Notes: generated by a model from the sequence alone, not told the origin. Positions 27,402-36,264 are shown, numbered from the stretch's first letter. The stretch is DNA of 64,000 bases from Paraburkholderia sp. BL25I1N1 (GCF_003002025.1 NZ_PVZB01000012.1:124001-188000), one strand, 5' to 3'. Translations and numbers: made by a program.

Positions 27402-28031
27402 ATGACAACCACGACCTACGGCACAGATGTTTCGGCGCTGATTCTTGTTGACGTACTCAACGATTTCCTCGCAGCCGACGGAAAAATTAACCCAGGAATT
27501 CGGGACCAGATGAAGGAGGTCAATCTAATTGAAAATCTGACTCGCCTAATCGCCGGCGCACGAGCTGCGGGTCTGCAGATCGCCTATGCACCGCATGGGC
27601 TTCATGAGCATAGCTTCGATGATGTGAAGTATGTTCCCGTGCGCATGCAGCGCGCAATGGAGCATCACATGTTCTGGATGGGGGAGTACGGCGCCGATTT
27701 CTATGAACCATTTCGTCCGCAGGCCGGCGACATCGTCACGGGTCGTCATAGGACGTTCAACGCGTTCATGGGGACTGACCTTGACGCACAGCTCAAGGCG
27801 CGTGGAATCGAGAAGGTCATCCTCGCGGGATTGACATCGCAGACATGCGTGGAGGGAACCGGTCGTCATGCGACGGAGGCCGGCTACCATCTGACCTTTC
27901 TGACAGACGCAGTCGCGGAATTTACGGCGGAGGCCCACAAGGCAGCGCTTGAAATTTCCTACCCGACGTTTGGTCACGAAGTGCTGACCGTTGACACGTT
28001 TTTAGCTGCGATCCGCAAGCCAGGCGAGTAA
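27402..28031 (+). CDS. Isochorismatase-fold cysteine hydrolase
   Basis: A 209-residue member of the isochorismatase/nicotinamidase superfamily. The catalytic Asp is in ILVDVLNDFL and the nucleophile Cys in AGLTSQTCVEGTGRHA. The usual Lys of the Asp-Lys-Cys triad should be near GRHRTFNAFMGTDL, where Arg and His stand, so activity may differ from the standard. Substrates of the family are small amides or isochorismate. The ATG at 27402 is chosen; a TTG at 27390 would add four residues. A terminator hairpin follows. Confidence 0.85.
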   Translation: MTTTTYGTDVSALILVDVLNDFLAADGKINPGIRDQMKEVNLIENLTRLIAGARAAGLQIAYAPHGLHEHSFDDVKYVPVRMQRAMEHHMFWMGEYGADFYEPFRPQAGDIVTGRHRTFNAFMGTDLDAQLKARGIEKVILAGLTSQTCVEGTGRHATEAGYHLTFLTDAVAEFTAEAHKAALEISYPTFGHEVLTVDTFLAAIRKPGE

Positions 28032-28072
28032 CTGAGTGCGGCAGAAAGACGGCGAGAAACTACCTGAAAAGA

Positions 28073-28106
28073 GCACATCGGCGGACGTCAACACCTGCCG
28101 ATGTGC
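28073..28106 (+). terminator. Hairpin terminator after the isochorismatase-fold gene
   Basis: Perfect 10-bp inverted repeat GCACATCGGC (28073-28082) and GCCGATGTGC (28097-28106), about 40 bases after the stop. Confidence 0.6.
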
Positions 28107-28265
28107 GACGCAAACATCTCGCGTCCAATTCGATTCAGGCTGGCTGCCGGGCAACTGAATCCGACTCGCGCCTAGTGCGTTTGAGTACCATACACGCGAC
28201 TGTCGCAACCAGGCAGGATGTCCCTTGACCGGACGGCGGCGACCTTGCCGCGTAGCTGTCCAGGC

Positions 28266-28955
28266 TTAGTCTTCGAACTTGTGCCACTCTTGCGGGCCCG
28301 CAACATTGCGCCTGTGTGCCTCACTCTCGCTGATCGGCTGCGGTGGGAATGTATCGGCGCCAAGCATCCAGCGGGAGGTTGTTCTTGCTATTCGCCGGCC
28401 GAAACGTTCGGCTGTGAGGCGATCGCCCGGATGGGGTGCCGTCTCAGCGTTCCCATCCGCCACACTTTGAGTCATCAGGCCAAGCCAGGAGCCGTTGACG
28501 TTGACATCGGTGGAGCGGCTGTCAGAGAAGTTGCCGCCAGGTTGGTCCCCAACTCCGACCCACACCATGCTCATCTGTGCTGCAAATACTGCCATTTGCT
28601 CTATGGCAATGAGCTTGTCGCCGGAGCGCGACGCAGAATTCGTGAAGCCTGCCGCAATCTTGTCTTTCCAGTCCTGAGTGAGCCACGGCGTAAATCCGGT
28701 TTCAAGAAAGAGCTTGAACAGGCCGTGAGCAGAGCCCATAAAGGTGGGCGCGCCAAAAACGATCGCATCCGCGGCAGAGAGTGTGCGCATGATGTCGTCG
28801 TCCTTCCATCTGCCGTCCAGGGCTATCTGGTTCGACTTGATTTCGATGAGGTCGGCCCGAGTATCGGGGAAACCATTTGCCCCCACCTGTATGTGCTCAG
28901 CAACCGTTCGCGTATGTCCGTGGCCGCTTGAATACACGATGGCAATGGTTATCAT
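28266..28955 (-). CDS. WrbA-like NAD(P)H-dependent flavoprotein (flavodoxin family)
   Basis: A 229-residue protein starting MITIAIVYSSGHGHTRTVAEH, the FMN phosphate-binding loop of the WrbA/NADPH-dependent FMN reductase family. It continues with ADAIVFGAPTFMGSAHG and KIAAGFTNSASRSGDKL, both typical of WrbA. It probably reduces quinones or other electrophiles. The ATG at 28955 is chosen because the phosphate loop starts there and an AGGAGG-type site lies upstream. Confidence 0.88.
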   Translation of the reverse strand: MITIAIVYSSGHGHTRTVAEHIQVGANGFPDTRADLIEIKSNQIALDGRWKDDDIMRTLSAADAIVFGAPTFMGSAHGLFKLFLETGFTPWLTQDWKDKIAAGFTNSASRSGDKLIAIEQMAVFAAQMSMVWVGVGDQPGGNFSDSRSTDVNVNGSWLGLMTQSVADGNAETAPHPGDRLTAERFGRRIARTTSRWMLGADTFPPQPISESEAHRRNVAGPQEWHKFED

Positions 28956-29242
28956 TTGCTTCCTCCTGGACCGACGTCGTAGATCTGCGCGATAGCCATG
29001 TGGCGGAAAATCTGGCGCAATATGCGTGATGTTCTGCACACATTCGAGGCAAGTCTATCACGTAACTTCAAAATACGAAGCGACAAACTTGACCCGTCGT
29101 GCTTACGCCGATTTTGGTTAGCGACTTCTTCGGGGACATGCATGTTTCGTTCAACCTGTGTAGCATTCCTGTTAATGCTGATATGAACAGCCAATCGTGG
29201 CATCATCGTCCACACCTTCACACCTATATCGGAGCAAGCATC

Positions 29243-29530
29243 ATGTCGACCTATATTGTTTTTACTCGGGAAAGCACGCAGGATCAGGGTGAACTCGATG
29301 TCTACCACAGCGAGGTCGGCGTGACCTTCAAAGGTCATCCGGTCAAAATTCTTGCTGGCTATGGCTCTCAGCAGGTGCTTGAGGGCGATGCTCCAGAGGG
29401 CGTTGTGATCGTCGAGTTTCCGTCCACGGCGGCTGCGCGTGCTTGGTACGATAGTCCCGCCTATCAGGAGGTCGCGCAACACCGATTCAAGGGGGCGCGC
29501 TATCGTGCGGTTCTTGTCGAAGGGGTGTGA
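29243..29530 (+). CDS. DUF1330 domain protein
   Basis: A 95-residue ferredoxin-like-fold protein: MSTYIVFTRESTQDQGELD, then a hydrophobic strand GVVIVEFPSTAAARAWYDS and PAYQEVAQHRFKGARYRAVLVEG, the standard DUF1330 pattern. The family is related to dimeric alpha/beta-barrel proteins that bind or modify small aromatics, but most members are uncharacterised. The ATG at 29243 matches the family start; longer open reading upstream is not conserved sequence. Confidence 0.85.
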   Translation: MSTYIVFTRESTQDQGELDVYHSEVGVTFKGHPVKILAGYGSQQVLEGDAPEGVVIVEFPSTAAARAWYDSPAYQEVAQHRFKGARYRAVLVEGV

Positions 29531-29817
29531 CGAACTGCGTTTCCGGTCGGGCGCATTTGTCATTGCAGTGCAGTCCTCTTGGCACGCTCGGACTATCGTG
29601 ATCGCACCAAGCCGATTCGCTTGAATGACGACGTTGCCTATCCACGCCACGACAGGCAGACTTCATGAGATGAAGCTGCGTTGATCGAAATTGCAATCAG
29701 GCTTTGACTACGTGCTGGGTTCGGCGTGATGTTTGGAGTTGGGTGTTTATGCAAAATACCCGACGCGCCGACACGAAGAGCCGATGCCTTTGAACATCTT
29801 CGCCACACCCTTATCGA

Positions 29818-30444
29818 ATGAGCTCCGCGATGAAACTGTACTACCATCCGCAGTCTGGTCACTCTCACCGAGTGCGTCTGTTTTTGTCCTTGCTTGGTGT
29901 TGAGTACGAGCTTGTCGAGGTCGATCTCGGCAAGGGCGCCCATAAGTCGCCTGATTTTCTGAGGCTCAATCGTTTCGGACAAGTGCCGGTCTTGGTCGAC
30001 GGCGATGTCACGGTCGCCGACTCGAGCGCAATCTTGGTTTACCTCGCTCGGAAGTTGGGTAAAACCGACTGGTTGCCGAATTCGCCGCTCGGTGAGGCAA
30101 GGATACAGCGCTGGCTCTCTGTCGCCGCCGGGGAGGTAGCCTACGGACTGGCTGCCGCCCGACAGATTACGGTTTTCGGTGCGACCCGCCAGGCAGAGGA
30201 AGTGATTGGCCGCGCGCACGGCATTCTGAAGTTGATCGACGCACAATTGGCGGGTCACGAATTTATTGTGCAATCCAGTCCGACGATCGCAGATATCGCT
30301 TTGTATAGTTACATCGCGCGTGCGCCGGAAGGCAACGTCGACCTCTCCGGCTATGCTAACGTCAACGCTTGGCTGTGCCGCATCGAAGCGTTGCCGGGCT
30401 TTGTCGAGTTCAGGAAGACGGCGGTGGGGCTGGCGGCGCAATAG
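29818..30444 (+). CDS. Glutathione S-transferase
   Basis: A 208-residue GST. The N-terminal thioredoxin-like domain starts MKLYYHPQSGHSHRVRLFL (Ser/His around the active site), with the cis-Pro motif GQVPVLVDGDV and ADSSAILVYLARK for glutathione binding; the C-terminal helical domain has PTIADIALYSYIA. It would conjugate glutathione to electrophiles or act as a reductase. The start may be the ATG at 29830, four codons inside. Confidence 0.9.
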   Translation: MSSAMKLYYHPQSGHSHRVRLFLSLLGVEYELVEVDLGKGAHKSPDFLRLNRFGQVPVLVDGDVTVADSSAILVYLARKLGKTDWLPNSPLGEARIQRWLSVAAGEVAYGLAAARQITVFGATRQAEEVIGRAHGILKLIDAQLAGHEFIVQSSPTIADIALYSYIARAPEGNVDLSGYANVNAWLCRIEALPGFVEFRKTAVGLAAQ

Positions 30445-30725
30445 TTGGGGAATCGCTCGACCTGATAGGAGCGAATCCGTAGTTCTCGATTGCTTTGCAA
30501 GTTCCCGCTTCATCTCGCGAGAATGCTGCGCGTGGAGAAATGCATTCGTTACTGGAAAGGGGTCAAGGCGATTAACCACGTCGCCCGTGACCCATTTTAG
30601 GCCCCGCGTGCAGCCACTTCGGGAGATCGAATAGCCGTTGTTCGCGACCGGCGTCAATTCGGCGTTGGCGTCAGCGGTAGAATCATTAGCGAGTCAACAG
30701 AGCCCTTCCGCCGAACTCGTTCGGC

Positions 30726-31259
30726 TCATCGACTATTGCGCCAATATGCATTTGCTTCGGCCGCGCCTGCGCTCAGAAAGCTATCCATTGCGCTCTCATC
30801 CGTTTGGCCGTCCGCGCCAGTCACATAGGAGTTCATCAGTTTGTTGAAGACGTCGCTTCCGCTGTTAACGCTGCTGTTGACACCGTCGACAAATTCGGTG
30901 AGGGACACGCTACCGTCGCCTGATTGATCGAAGCTCGCGAAGAGCTTGTCCGCATTGGCAACCGTCTCGCCGGCCCGCTTGAGCAAGGATTCGAACTCTG
31001 TTTTCGAAAGTGAATCATCTCCGTCTGTATCTCCCTGAACAAACATCTGGGGCGCCCACGCGACAGCCATCGGTGTTTCCGTCATGGATTGATTCTGCGT
31101 CGTGCCGTCAGGTAGCGTGACTGCCACCGACACCTGATAACTCTTGTCAGCCAACGAAGTGGCACTGGGTGAATCCGCCGCGCTGGGCGCCTTTCGCGCT
31201 GTGGAATTTGAATAGGCTTGGTATGCGGATACCAAACTATTGATAGACGAAATGGTCAT
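30726..31259 (-). CDS. EF-hand domain protein
   Basis: A 177-residue protein with two clear EF-hand calcium loops, DTDGDDSLSKTEF near residue 78 and DQSGDGSVSLTEF near residue 107, and a less regular DGQTDE segment towards the end. The first 60 residues are Ser/Ala-rich and low in complexity. There is no signal peptide in the usual sense. AAGGAG lies before the ATG at 31259. Calcium binding is very likely; the biological role is not known. Confidence 0.85.
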   Translation of the reverse strand: MTISSINSLVSAYQAYSNSTARKAPSAADSPSATSLADKSYQVSVAVTLPDGTTQNQSMTETPMAVAWAPQMFVQGDTDGDDSLSKTEFESLLKRAGETVANADKLFASFDQSGDGSVSLTEFVDGVNSSVNSGSDVFNKLMNSYVTGADGQTDESAMDSFLSAGAAEANAYWRNSR

Positions 31260-31738
31260 GTCGTGCTCCTTTTCTGTTGGAAGTCGTAGAGTTTCCTGGT
31301 CTTCATTGTCACGTCCGTCCCAAGTAACCACGAAAATTCTCGCCCGAAGACTAAACGTTGCCTTGCGATCGCCAGCCTTGATGTCTATGAGTAGACGGAG
31401 AGAACGGCGACTGCCGGATCGGTTCAGATCGTCGCCCGACGGACCAACTTGATTACGACACACCCTGAGGTAGACTTTAGAAAAAATTCGGTCTACAGAT
31501 CTTTGAATCTGGCAGTTCGCTATGTGGACGTGACCTTGATATACAGCGCAGCAGTGCTTGAGGAGGTAGTCGACGCTGCTGGTCCTGTCGTCATGATTTA
31601 TGGCTTCACTATGTAAAGCCATAAATTTACATAGCATTGAAAGGTATTGAATCTTGTCGTGCAACCCATGACACACGAGGACCGGATCACCGGGTGCCAT
31701 AGATCTCATCGCGCTGAGGAAGGACACGTATAATCGGG
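31260..31738. other. Intergenic region with overlapping inverted repeats
   Basis: No gene recognised. At 31596-31634 two inverted repeats overlap and exclude each other (listed separately). Confidence 0.5.
31596..31634. promoter_or_regulatory. Two overlapping, mutually exclusive hairpins
   Basis: ATTTATGGCTT (31596-31606) pairs perfectly with AAGCCATAAAT (31616-31626). CTATGTAAA (31609-31617) pairs perfectly with TTTACATAG (31626-31634). The second stem uses bases of the first, so only one can form. It could be a terminator/antiterminator pair or an operator for a dimeric protein. Confidence 0.55.
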
Positions 31739-32575
31739 TTACCCTCTGGCTCGGCCGAGCACATCGAGAATGGCGCCCACGGTAGGCGTTTCTAAAGATT
31801 GCCAGTCGACGTGGCGGCGAAGGATTGTTTGAGCTACGGCGTCCGCGTGGGTAACGAGAGCTAAATGGCTCGCTCCAGGAATGCTGGTGATTCTCGCTCC
31901 AAGCTGTTTTGCCTCTGCTTGCTGCAAGGCGGGCGGAATAATCTGGTCTTGGTCACCGTAGACCCACCACGAAGGCTTGGTTTTCCACGCGGCTGTTGTG
32001 ACCTTATCATCGAGGCAGCGTGCCAGCAGAGGTCCTTGAGCGCTTGCGAGTACCGTCGCGGTGTCTCGAGGAACGTCGGGGCCAAAGCTGTTGAGGAAGG
32101 TGTCATTCGACAGCGTGAGATAACCTGCTTCGTCGACGATCAACCCACTCTCCCATGCGGGTTTCGGGAATGGGCTGGTCAGATCGTTGATGGACTGCCC
32201 CTCTCCCGGCGAAAATGCCGATACATAAACCAGTGCTGCGACCTTTGGCGAGTTCCCTGCCTCAGTAATTACTGCGCCACCATATGAGTGGCCCACGAGA
32301 ATCACTGCGCCAGATTGAGCGTTGACAGCTCGGCTCACTACAGCCGCATCATCGCTTAGGGATGTGCGTGGTAACTGAACGGCCACAACTTTCAGGCCCT
32401 GCTTTTGAAGAAACGGCGTTACCGACGCCCAGCTGGATCCATCGGCCCATGCACCATGTACCAAAACGACCGTTGCGCTTGTGCTCGCACGAGAGCTCCC
32501 GCAGCCTGCGACTCCCCCTAAAATGCTGGCGCCGCAGAAAATTAAAGCGAGTATTTTGTAGAGAGATGTTTTCAT
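31739..32575 (-). CDS. Alpha/beta hydrolase, predicted lipoprotein
   Basis: A 278-residue alpha/beta-hydrolase. The N-terminus MKTSLYKILALIFCGASIL ends in a lipobox-like VAGC, so the protein is probably anchored to a membrane by a lipidated cysteine in the periplasm. The oxyanion strand is VVLVHGAWADGSSW, the nucleophile elbow GHSYGG, and the base lies in PGASHLALVTH; an Asp is in YGDQDQIIP. The triad is complete, unlike the other hydrolase at 9690. Esterase-type activity on an unknown ester is expected. Confidence 0.88.
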   Translation of the reverse strand: MKTSLYKILALIFCGASILGGVAGCGSSRASTSATVVLVHGAWADGSSWASVTPFLQKQGLKVVAVQLPRTSLSDDAAVVSRAVNAQSGAVILVGHSYGGAVITEAGNSPKVAALVYVSAFSPGEGQSINDLTSPFPKPAWESGLIVDEAGYLTLSNDTFLNSFGPDVPRDTATVLASAQGPLLARCLDDKVTTAAWKTKPSWWVYGDQDQIIPPALQQAEAKQLGARITSIPGASHLALVTHADAVAQTILRRHVDWQSLETPTVGAILDVLGRARG

Positions 32576-33114
32576 TTATTGGGAAAAATATGGAGGCGGT
32601 AAGTTCTCTAAACGATTGTGCGTCTGCCGATCTCAGGTCCTACTGAGTGGCGAGCAGGTTGGGCTGAGGTCCGCGCCAAATATGTCGATTGTTGCAGGCA
32701 TGTTCTGGCTTCAAGCATTGGCTACCAAATTCTCGTTCGCTACCCCAAGGCTGGCGAGATATGGAGAACAATCTCAGACACTGTATAGGCTTATACCACA
32801 ATACTTCAAAAAATGAAGTTACAGGGTTTCGTAGTGACTGCTGCAATTTTTTGACCATCGGTCGTCGGCCTCCAACTACATCGATCGCATCAACCGAGTA
32901 GGGAGGTTTCGGATTGGGAAACACCGTTATTCACTTTTTATGAAGAGTTTTTTATGCTGACAACTTCGGTGGTAGCGGGAACAAGAAAACTTGATCGCGT
33001 CAATCCATAGCGCGCCTGAGCACGCTTCGTTATTTGAAGCTACAATGGATCCCGCTGACTGGACAGTTCTGTTCTGGTCCTCTCTGCTTTTCCTTTGACG
33101 AATGATGAGGTGAT
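32576..33114. other. A+T-rich intergenic region, no gene recognised
   Basis: No supported gene on either strand. Composition is lower in G+C than the neighbouring genes. GAGGTGAT before 33115 is the ribosome binding site of the next gene. Confidence 0.45.
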
Positions 33115-34140
33115 ATGGAATACAGGCATCTAGGTGCATCCGGATTCAAGGTTCCAGTGCTTAGCTTCGGAACTGCGACTTTTGGCGGGAAAGGCGAATT
33201 CTTTGGAGCATGGGGCGCGACGGACATCGCGGGGGCACGTAGGCTGGTTGACATCTGTCTCGACGCTGGAGTCACGATGTTCGACACTGCGGATGTTTAT
33301 TCAAGTGGTGCGTCAGAGGCAGTTCTGGGGGAGGCCGTTAAAGGTCGGCGAGACCAAGTCATCTTGTCGACTAAGGCGACCTTTCGCTTTGACGAATCGC
33401 CAAATAGTATCGGCTCCTCGCGCTATCATCTGATTCGGGCAGTGGACTCCGCGTTGAAACGGTTGCAGACGGACTACATTGATCTGTTTCAACTGCATGG
33501 GTTTGATGCACGGACTCCAGTAGCTGAGGTAATGTCTACGCTTGACGACTTGGTTCGGGCCGGCAAGATCCGATACGTGGGAGCGTCGAATTTCTCCGGC
33601 TGGCAGCTGATGAAATCACAGGCCATAGCAGACCGTTACGGCTACTCGCGATATGTTGCGCACCAAGCCTACTACTCACTCATCGGCCGGGACTATGAGA
33701 GCGAGTTAATGCCATTGGCCGCTGACCAGGGAATCGGCGCTGTGGTGTGGAGCCCCTTGGGTTGGGGGCGTCTGACTGGGAAACTGAAGCGCGGCCAGCC
33801 ACTGCCGGAGACCAGCCGTCTCCATAAAACATCTGAACAGGGTCCTCCAGTGCCTGACGAGTATCTCTATCGGGTTCTGGAAGCATTGCAGGCTGTTGCA
33901 ATTGAAACCGAAAAAAGTATTCCCCAAGTCGCGCTCAATTGGCTTCTGCAGCGGCCGACTGTTGCGACTGTATTGGTTGGTGCACGCACGGAGGAACAGC
34001 TCCGTCACAATCTAGGTGCGGTTGGATGGAATCTCACGAAAGAGCAGGTTAAACAACTAGATGCCGCCAGCGCGGTTCGACGCGCATACCCTTACTGGCA
34101 CCAAGAAGGGTTCGAAGAACGGAATCCTTTCCCGGCTTGA
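33115..34140 (+). CDS. Aldo/keto reductase
   Basis: A 341-residue AKR with a TIM-barrel pattern. Seen: MEYRHLGASGFKVPVLSFGT, the catalytic Asp and Tyr in MFDTADVYSSGASE, the Lys in ILSTKATF, and the His in IDLFQLHGFD, completing the D-Y-K-H tetrad; the C-terminal NADP-binding part has VLVGARTEEQLRHNLGA. It reduces aldehydes or ketones with NADPH. Ending and length are typical of the YajO/PdxI-like group. It stands alone between non-coding DNA and the mobile region. Confidence 0.92.
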   Translation: MEYRHLGASGFKVPVLSFGTATFGGKGEFFGAWGATDIAGARRLVDICLDAGVTMFDTADVYSSGASEAVLGEAVKGRRDQVILSTKATFRFDESPNSIGSSRYHLIRAVDSALKRLQTDYIDLFQLHGFDARTPVAEVMSTLDDLVRAGKIRYVGASNFSGWQLMKSQAIADRYGYSRYVAHQAYYSLIGRDYESELMPLAADQGIGAVVWSPLGWGRLTGKLKRGQPLPETSRLHKTSEQGPPVPDEYLYRVLEALQAVAIETEKSIPQVALNWLLQRPTVATVLVGARTEEQLRHNLGAVGWNLTKEQVKQLDAASAVRRAYPYWHQEGFEERNPFPA

Positions 34141-34202
34141 TAGTTCTCCAGGCATCCAGGTAGTGAGGGACGGACGAAACATCGATTTGTCTAAGCGGCA
34201 TC

Positions 34203-34622
34203 TCACTCCATCCGACCGTGGTAGCTGGACATTCTCCGTCTCGTGTCATGCGGGAGAGCGTAGGACATTTTCCACGCGACTGCCGGCATAGATACCGCGG
34301 GATAACTTGACTCACGCGGGAGGAAGAAGGGTCCGAGATCAACTATCCGGTCGTCGGTTTCTACCCAGAAATGTGAGCACTGTTGCTCTCCGAACGCGAA
34401 ACCTTGAACTCCAGCGCGTCGATTGTCGGTCGAGACAACGAAAGCCAGGAAGTCTCCGCCGACAAGCTCGCTCTGCGTCCCGGCGTCTTTCAGCAACGCA
34501 CGAATGGCATAAGACGCGTAAGCGCACCGCTCATGGAAATCGAACGGGAACTGCTGGCGCAGCCCCCGTTCGACCGTCACTAGGATGTGCTCAATTTCGA
34601 TTAGGTCTATCTCGCTTGACAT
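34203..34622 (-). CDS. Hypothetical protein with Cys-His-Asp (transglutaminase-like) signature
   Basis: A 139-residue protein. A cysteine in HERCAYASYAIRALL, a histidine in SHFWVETDDRIVDLGP and the aspartate in that same segment have the order and local context of papain/transglutaminase-fold enzymes, where Cys heads a helix and HxWVE-x-x-D follows on strands. That is my reading of the pattern, not an established family match. It lies 34 bases downstream of the AAA ATPase remnant on the same strand, so the two may once have been an operon. Lower G+C than the surrounding chromosome. Confidence 0.6.
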   Translation of the reverse strand: MSSEIDLIEIEHILVTVERGLRQQFPFDFHERCAYASYAIRALLKDAGTQSELVGGDFLAFVVSTDNRRAGVQGFAFGEQQCSHFWVETDDRIVDLGPFFLPRESSYPAVSMPAVAWKMSYALPHDTRRRMSSYHGRME

Positions 34623-34656
34623 CTTAGAAATTCGATATTATGCAGCAGTGTGCGAG

Positions 34657-34980
34657 CTAGATGAAGGGATCTGGTTGTTCGATGCTCAGGAGAAAATGTT
34701 CGAACTGATCTTTATCGTTGTCGCGCATTTTTTTCATGACAAACTTCGCAAGCGTCGCAACCTCCGAGTAGTCCATGGGCTGGGAACTGCGGTCCACAAA
34801 TTCTTCCAGGTGTGAAAACTCGTTCGTTAGTCGCTTGACCAGACTATTGGTGTTGGTCCCGTCTCCAAAAAATCGCACAACGCGTTTGTCATTATTTCCA
34901 GAAACTGCATTGGGATACTTGAAGAACACGAACGCTTCCAAGAATTTTCTGAGATTATTCCGGTGTTGGGAAGAGCGACA
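34657..34980 (-). pseudogene. C-terminal remnant of an AAA (AAA_13/RloC-like) ATPase
   Basis: The readable frame starts just after a stop at 34981-34983 and gives about 107 residues: NLRKFLEAFVFFKYPN, RFFGDGTNTNSLVKRL, NEFSHLEEF and FVMKKMRDNDKDQFEHFL. This sequence order (N-LR-LE-F, a hydrophobic run, N-SH, then a helix ending in D) resembles the C-terminal end of large AAA_13-type ATPases found in RloC-like and other defence proteins. The ATPase core is absent; the IS30 element begins 90 bases away. The only start inside is a TTG at 34941. Assignment from memory of the family, moderate confidence. Confidence 0.5.
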
Positions 34981-35111
34981 TCACGTCGCTGATACATTTG
35001 TGGCTGATGGTGGTGATGGCGACCTGTTATTCTGTTTTTATCGCACTGTGCCTACGCACGAGGGGCGGCCTCAAATCTGAAGTGCAACACCGTTTCGTAT
35101 AAGGTGTTGCG

Positions 35112-35432
35112 ATGCACGAAAGAACCCAGTACCAGCAACTTCAACCTGAAGAGCGCCTGACCATTGCCAGCCTGCATCTGCAGGGTTCGAGTATCCGGGC
35201 CCTGGCCCGGATACTCGGGCGCTCGCCGGCCACCGTTAGCCGTGAACTGACGCGAAACAGCTCTCCCGCAGGCTACGCATCGGGACCGGCTGAAGCGCTC
35301 AGCGCCGCACGCCGCAGCGCGGGGCGCCGCCCCACAAAGCTTTGCCTGCAAAGCGTCTGCTGGCGTATCGTTCTCACCCTGCTCGAGTGGAAATGGTCAC
35401 CCCAGCAGATATCGGGCACACTCAAGCGTATG
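35112..35432 (+). CDS. IS30-family transposase, exon 1 (N-terminal 107 residues)
   Basis: The first exon encodes the DNA-binding region of the transposase: YQQLQPEERLTIASLHLQGS, then IRALARILGRSPATVSREL, the IS30 helix-turn-helix, and WSPQQISGTLKRM at the end. In uninterrupted IS30 transposases this last motif continues directly into a YPDD-type segment and VSHETIY. Here the next codons after Met-107 belong to the group II intron; read without splicing the frame ends six codons into the intron (stop at 35451-35453). Splicing at 35432/36265 joins codon 107 to TAT in frame. Confidence 0.85.
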
Positions 35433-36264
35433 GTGCGATGTGATGTCGCGTAAGGGATTGTTTCGTCTGGCGTTGTTGGCCAGAGAGGAAACCGGCTGTT
35501 CCGTCAGCCGTAACCTACCGGTGCATGCGGGATTGGTAACCATCCGGTGTGAAGCCACTGGGACAACGTAACCCGCTCATTGAGCGACGGCAATCTCGCG
35601 AGAGAATGTTGTTGTCTGCCAGCGCCGCGGCGGATGGGGTGCAAGGTTGGGCAGTATGGTTAGCGAATGCGAACTGCTGATAAACGTCGTGATGAGTAAC
35701 AAGCCAAAGGCGCTGTCAGGCTTGAGCCAAAAGGCATACAGTCGGCTGTCCCTCTCATACGTCGGGACACACGGACTAACGACTGTCGGCGAAAAGGTGG
35801 AACCTAACCTGCTCTTGTCCTTTATGCGGAACACAGTAAGCCCGATTGTCCGCCAGCGTCGCAGTCCATCGCGGTGTTCGGCAGGCAACCCGTAAGGGAA
35901 GCTGTTGGTCGAGCGGGTAAGAGAACGCGGAGAAAGCGAACGGCGGCCTGTAATGGGTCGCATAGGGGTTCGAGCTTTGCCCCGACCTGAAAGGGTGCAG
36001 ACTTCCGCGTGGTGCAGTTGTCGCAGACCAGCGTTTTAGATTCAACGAGGGGCAGCTTGTGAGTGACCGGTGGGGCTACGGTTCAGCGCCTCTCGCCGCA
36101 CCAATGGGGCGAATCAACGACGTGACGTTTGCGAAGGTCGTATGAAGGCTGGTATGACCGGCGTCAGTATGACGTTTAATGCTGTGCTCGAGCTGTATGC
36201 TGGGAAACTCGCACGTACAGTTCCTCGGGGGCCGCGTTTCCGAGAGGAGACGTGGCTACCCAAT
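35433..36264 (+). ncRNA. Group II intron without intron-encoded protein, inserted in the IS30 transposase
   Basis: The 832-base element starts GTGCG and ends AT (AY consensus). Domain V is at 36190-36223: GAGCTGTA pairs with TACAGTTC around a GAAA loop, with the AGC triad and a CG bulge. Domain VI follows as a 10-bp-plus stem (CCGCGTTTCC with GGAGACGTGG), with a bulged A at 36258, seven bases from the 3' end. EBS1 CATACG (35756-35761) is exactly complementary to IBS1 CGTATG (35427-35432), and EBS2 TTGAG (35722-35726) to IBS2 CTCAA (35421-35425). Having an EBS2 argues against class IIC. No reverse-transcriptase/maturase frame is present, so splicing would depend on the RNA alone or a maturase in trans. 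Confidence 0.92.

Noticed and set aside
29638..30657. 339-residue minus-strand open frame
   Set aside because: Overlaps the glutathione transferase on the other strand; composition is that of a shadow frame.
35577..35963. Minus-strand open frame inside the group II intron, first considered as a protein gene or truncated maturase
   Set aside because: No reverse-transcriptase or maturase motif, wrong strand, and the region is explained by intron domains I-IV.
35433..36264. Class IIC intron or retron in place of a standard group II intron
   Set aside because: EBS2-IBS2 pairing and insertion inside a coding sequence and not after a terminator argue against IIC; no msr/msd layout or reverse transcriptase supports a retron.
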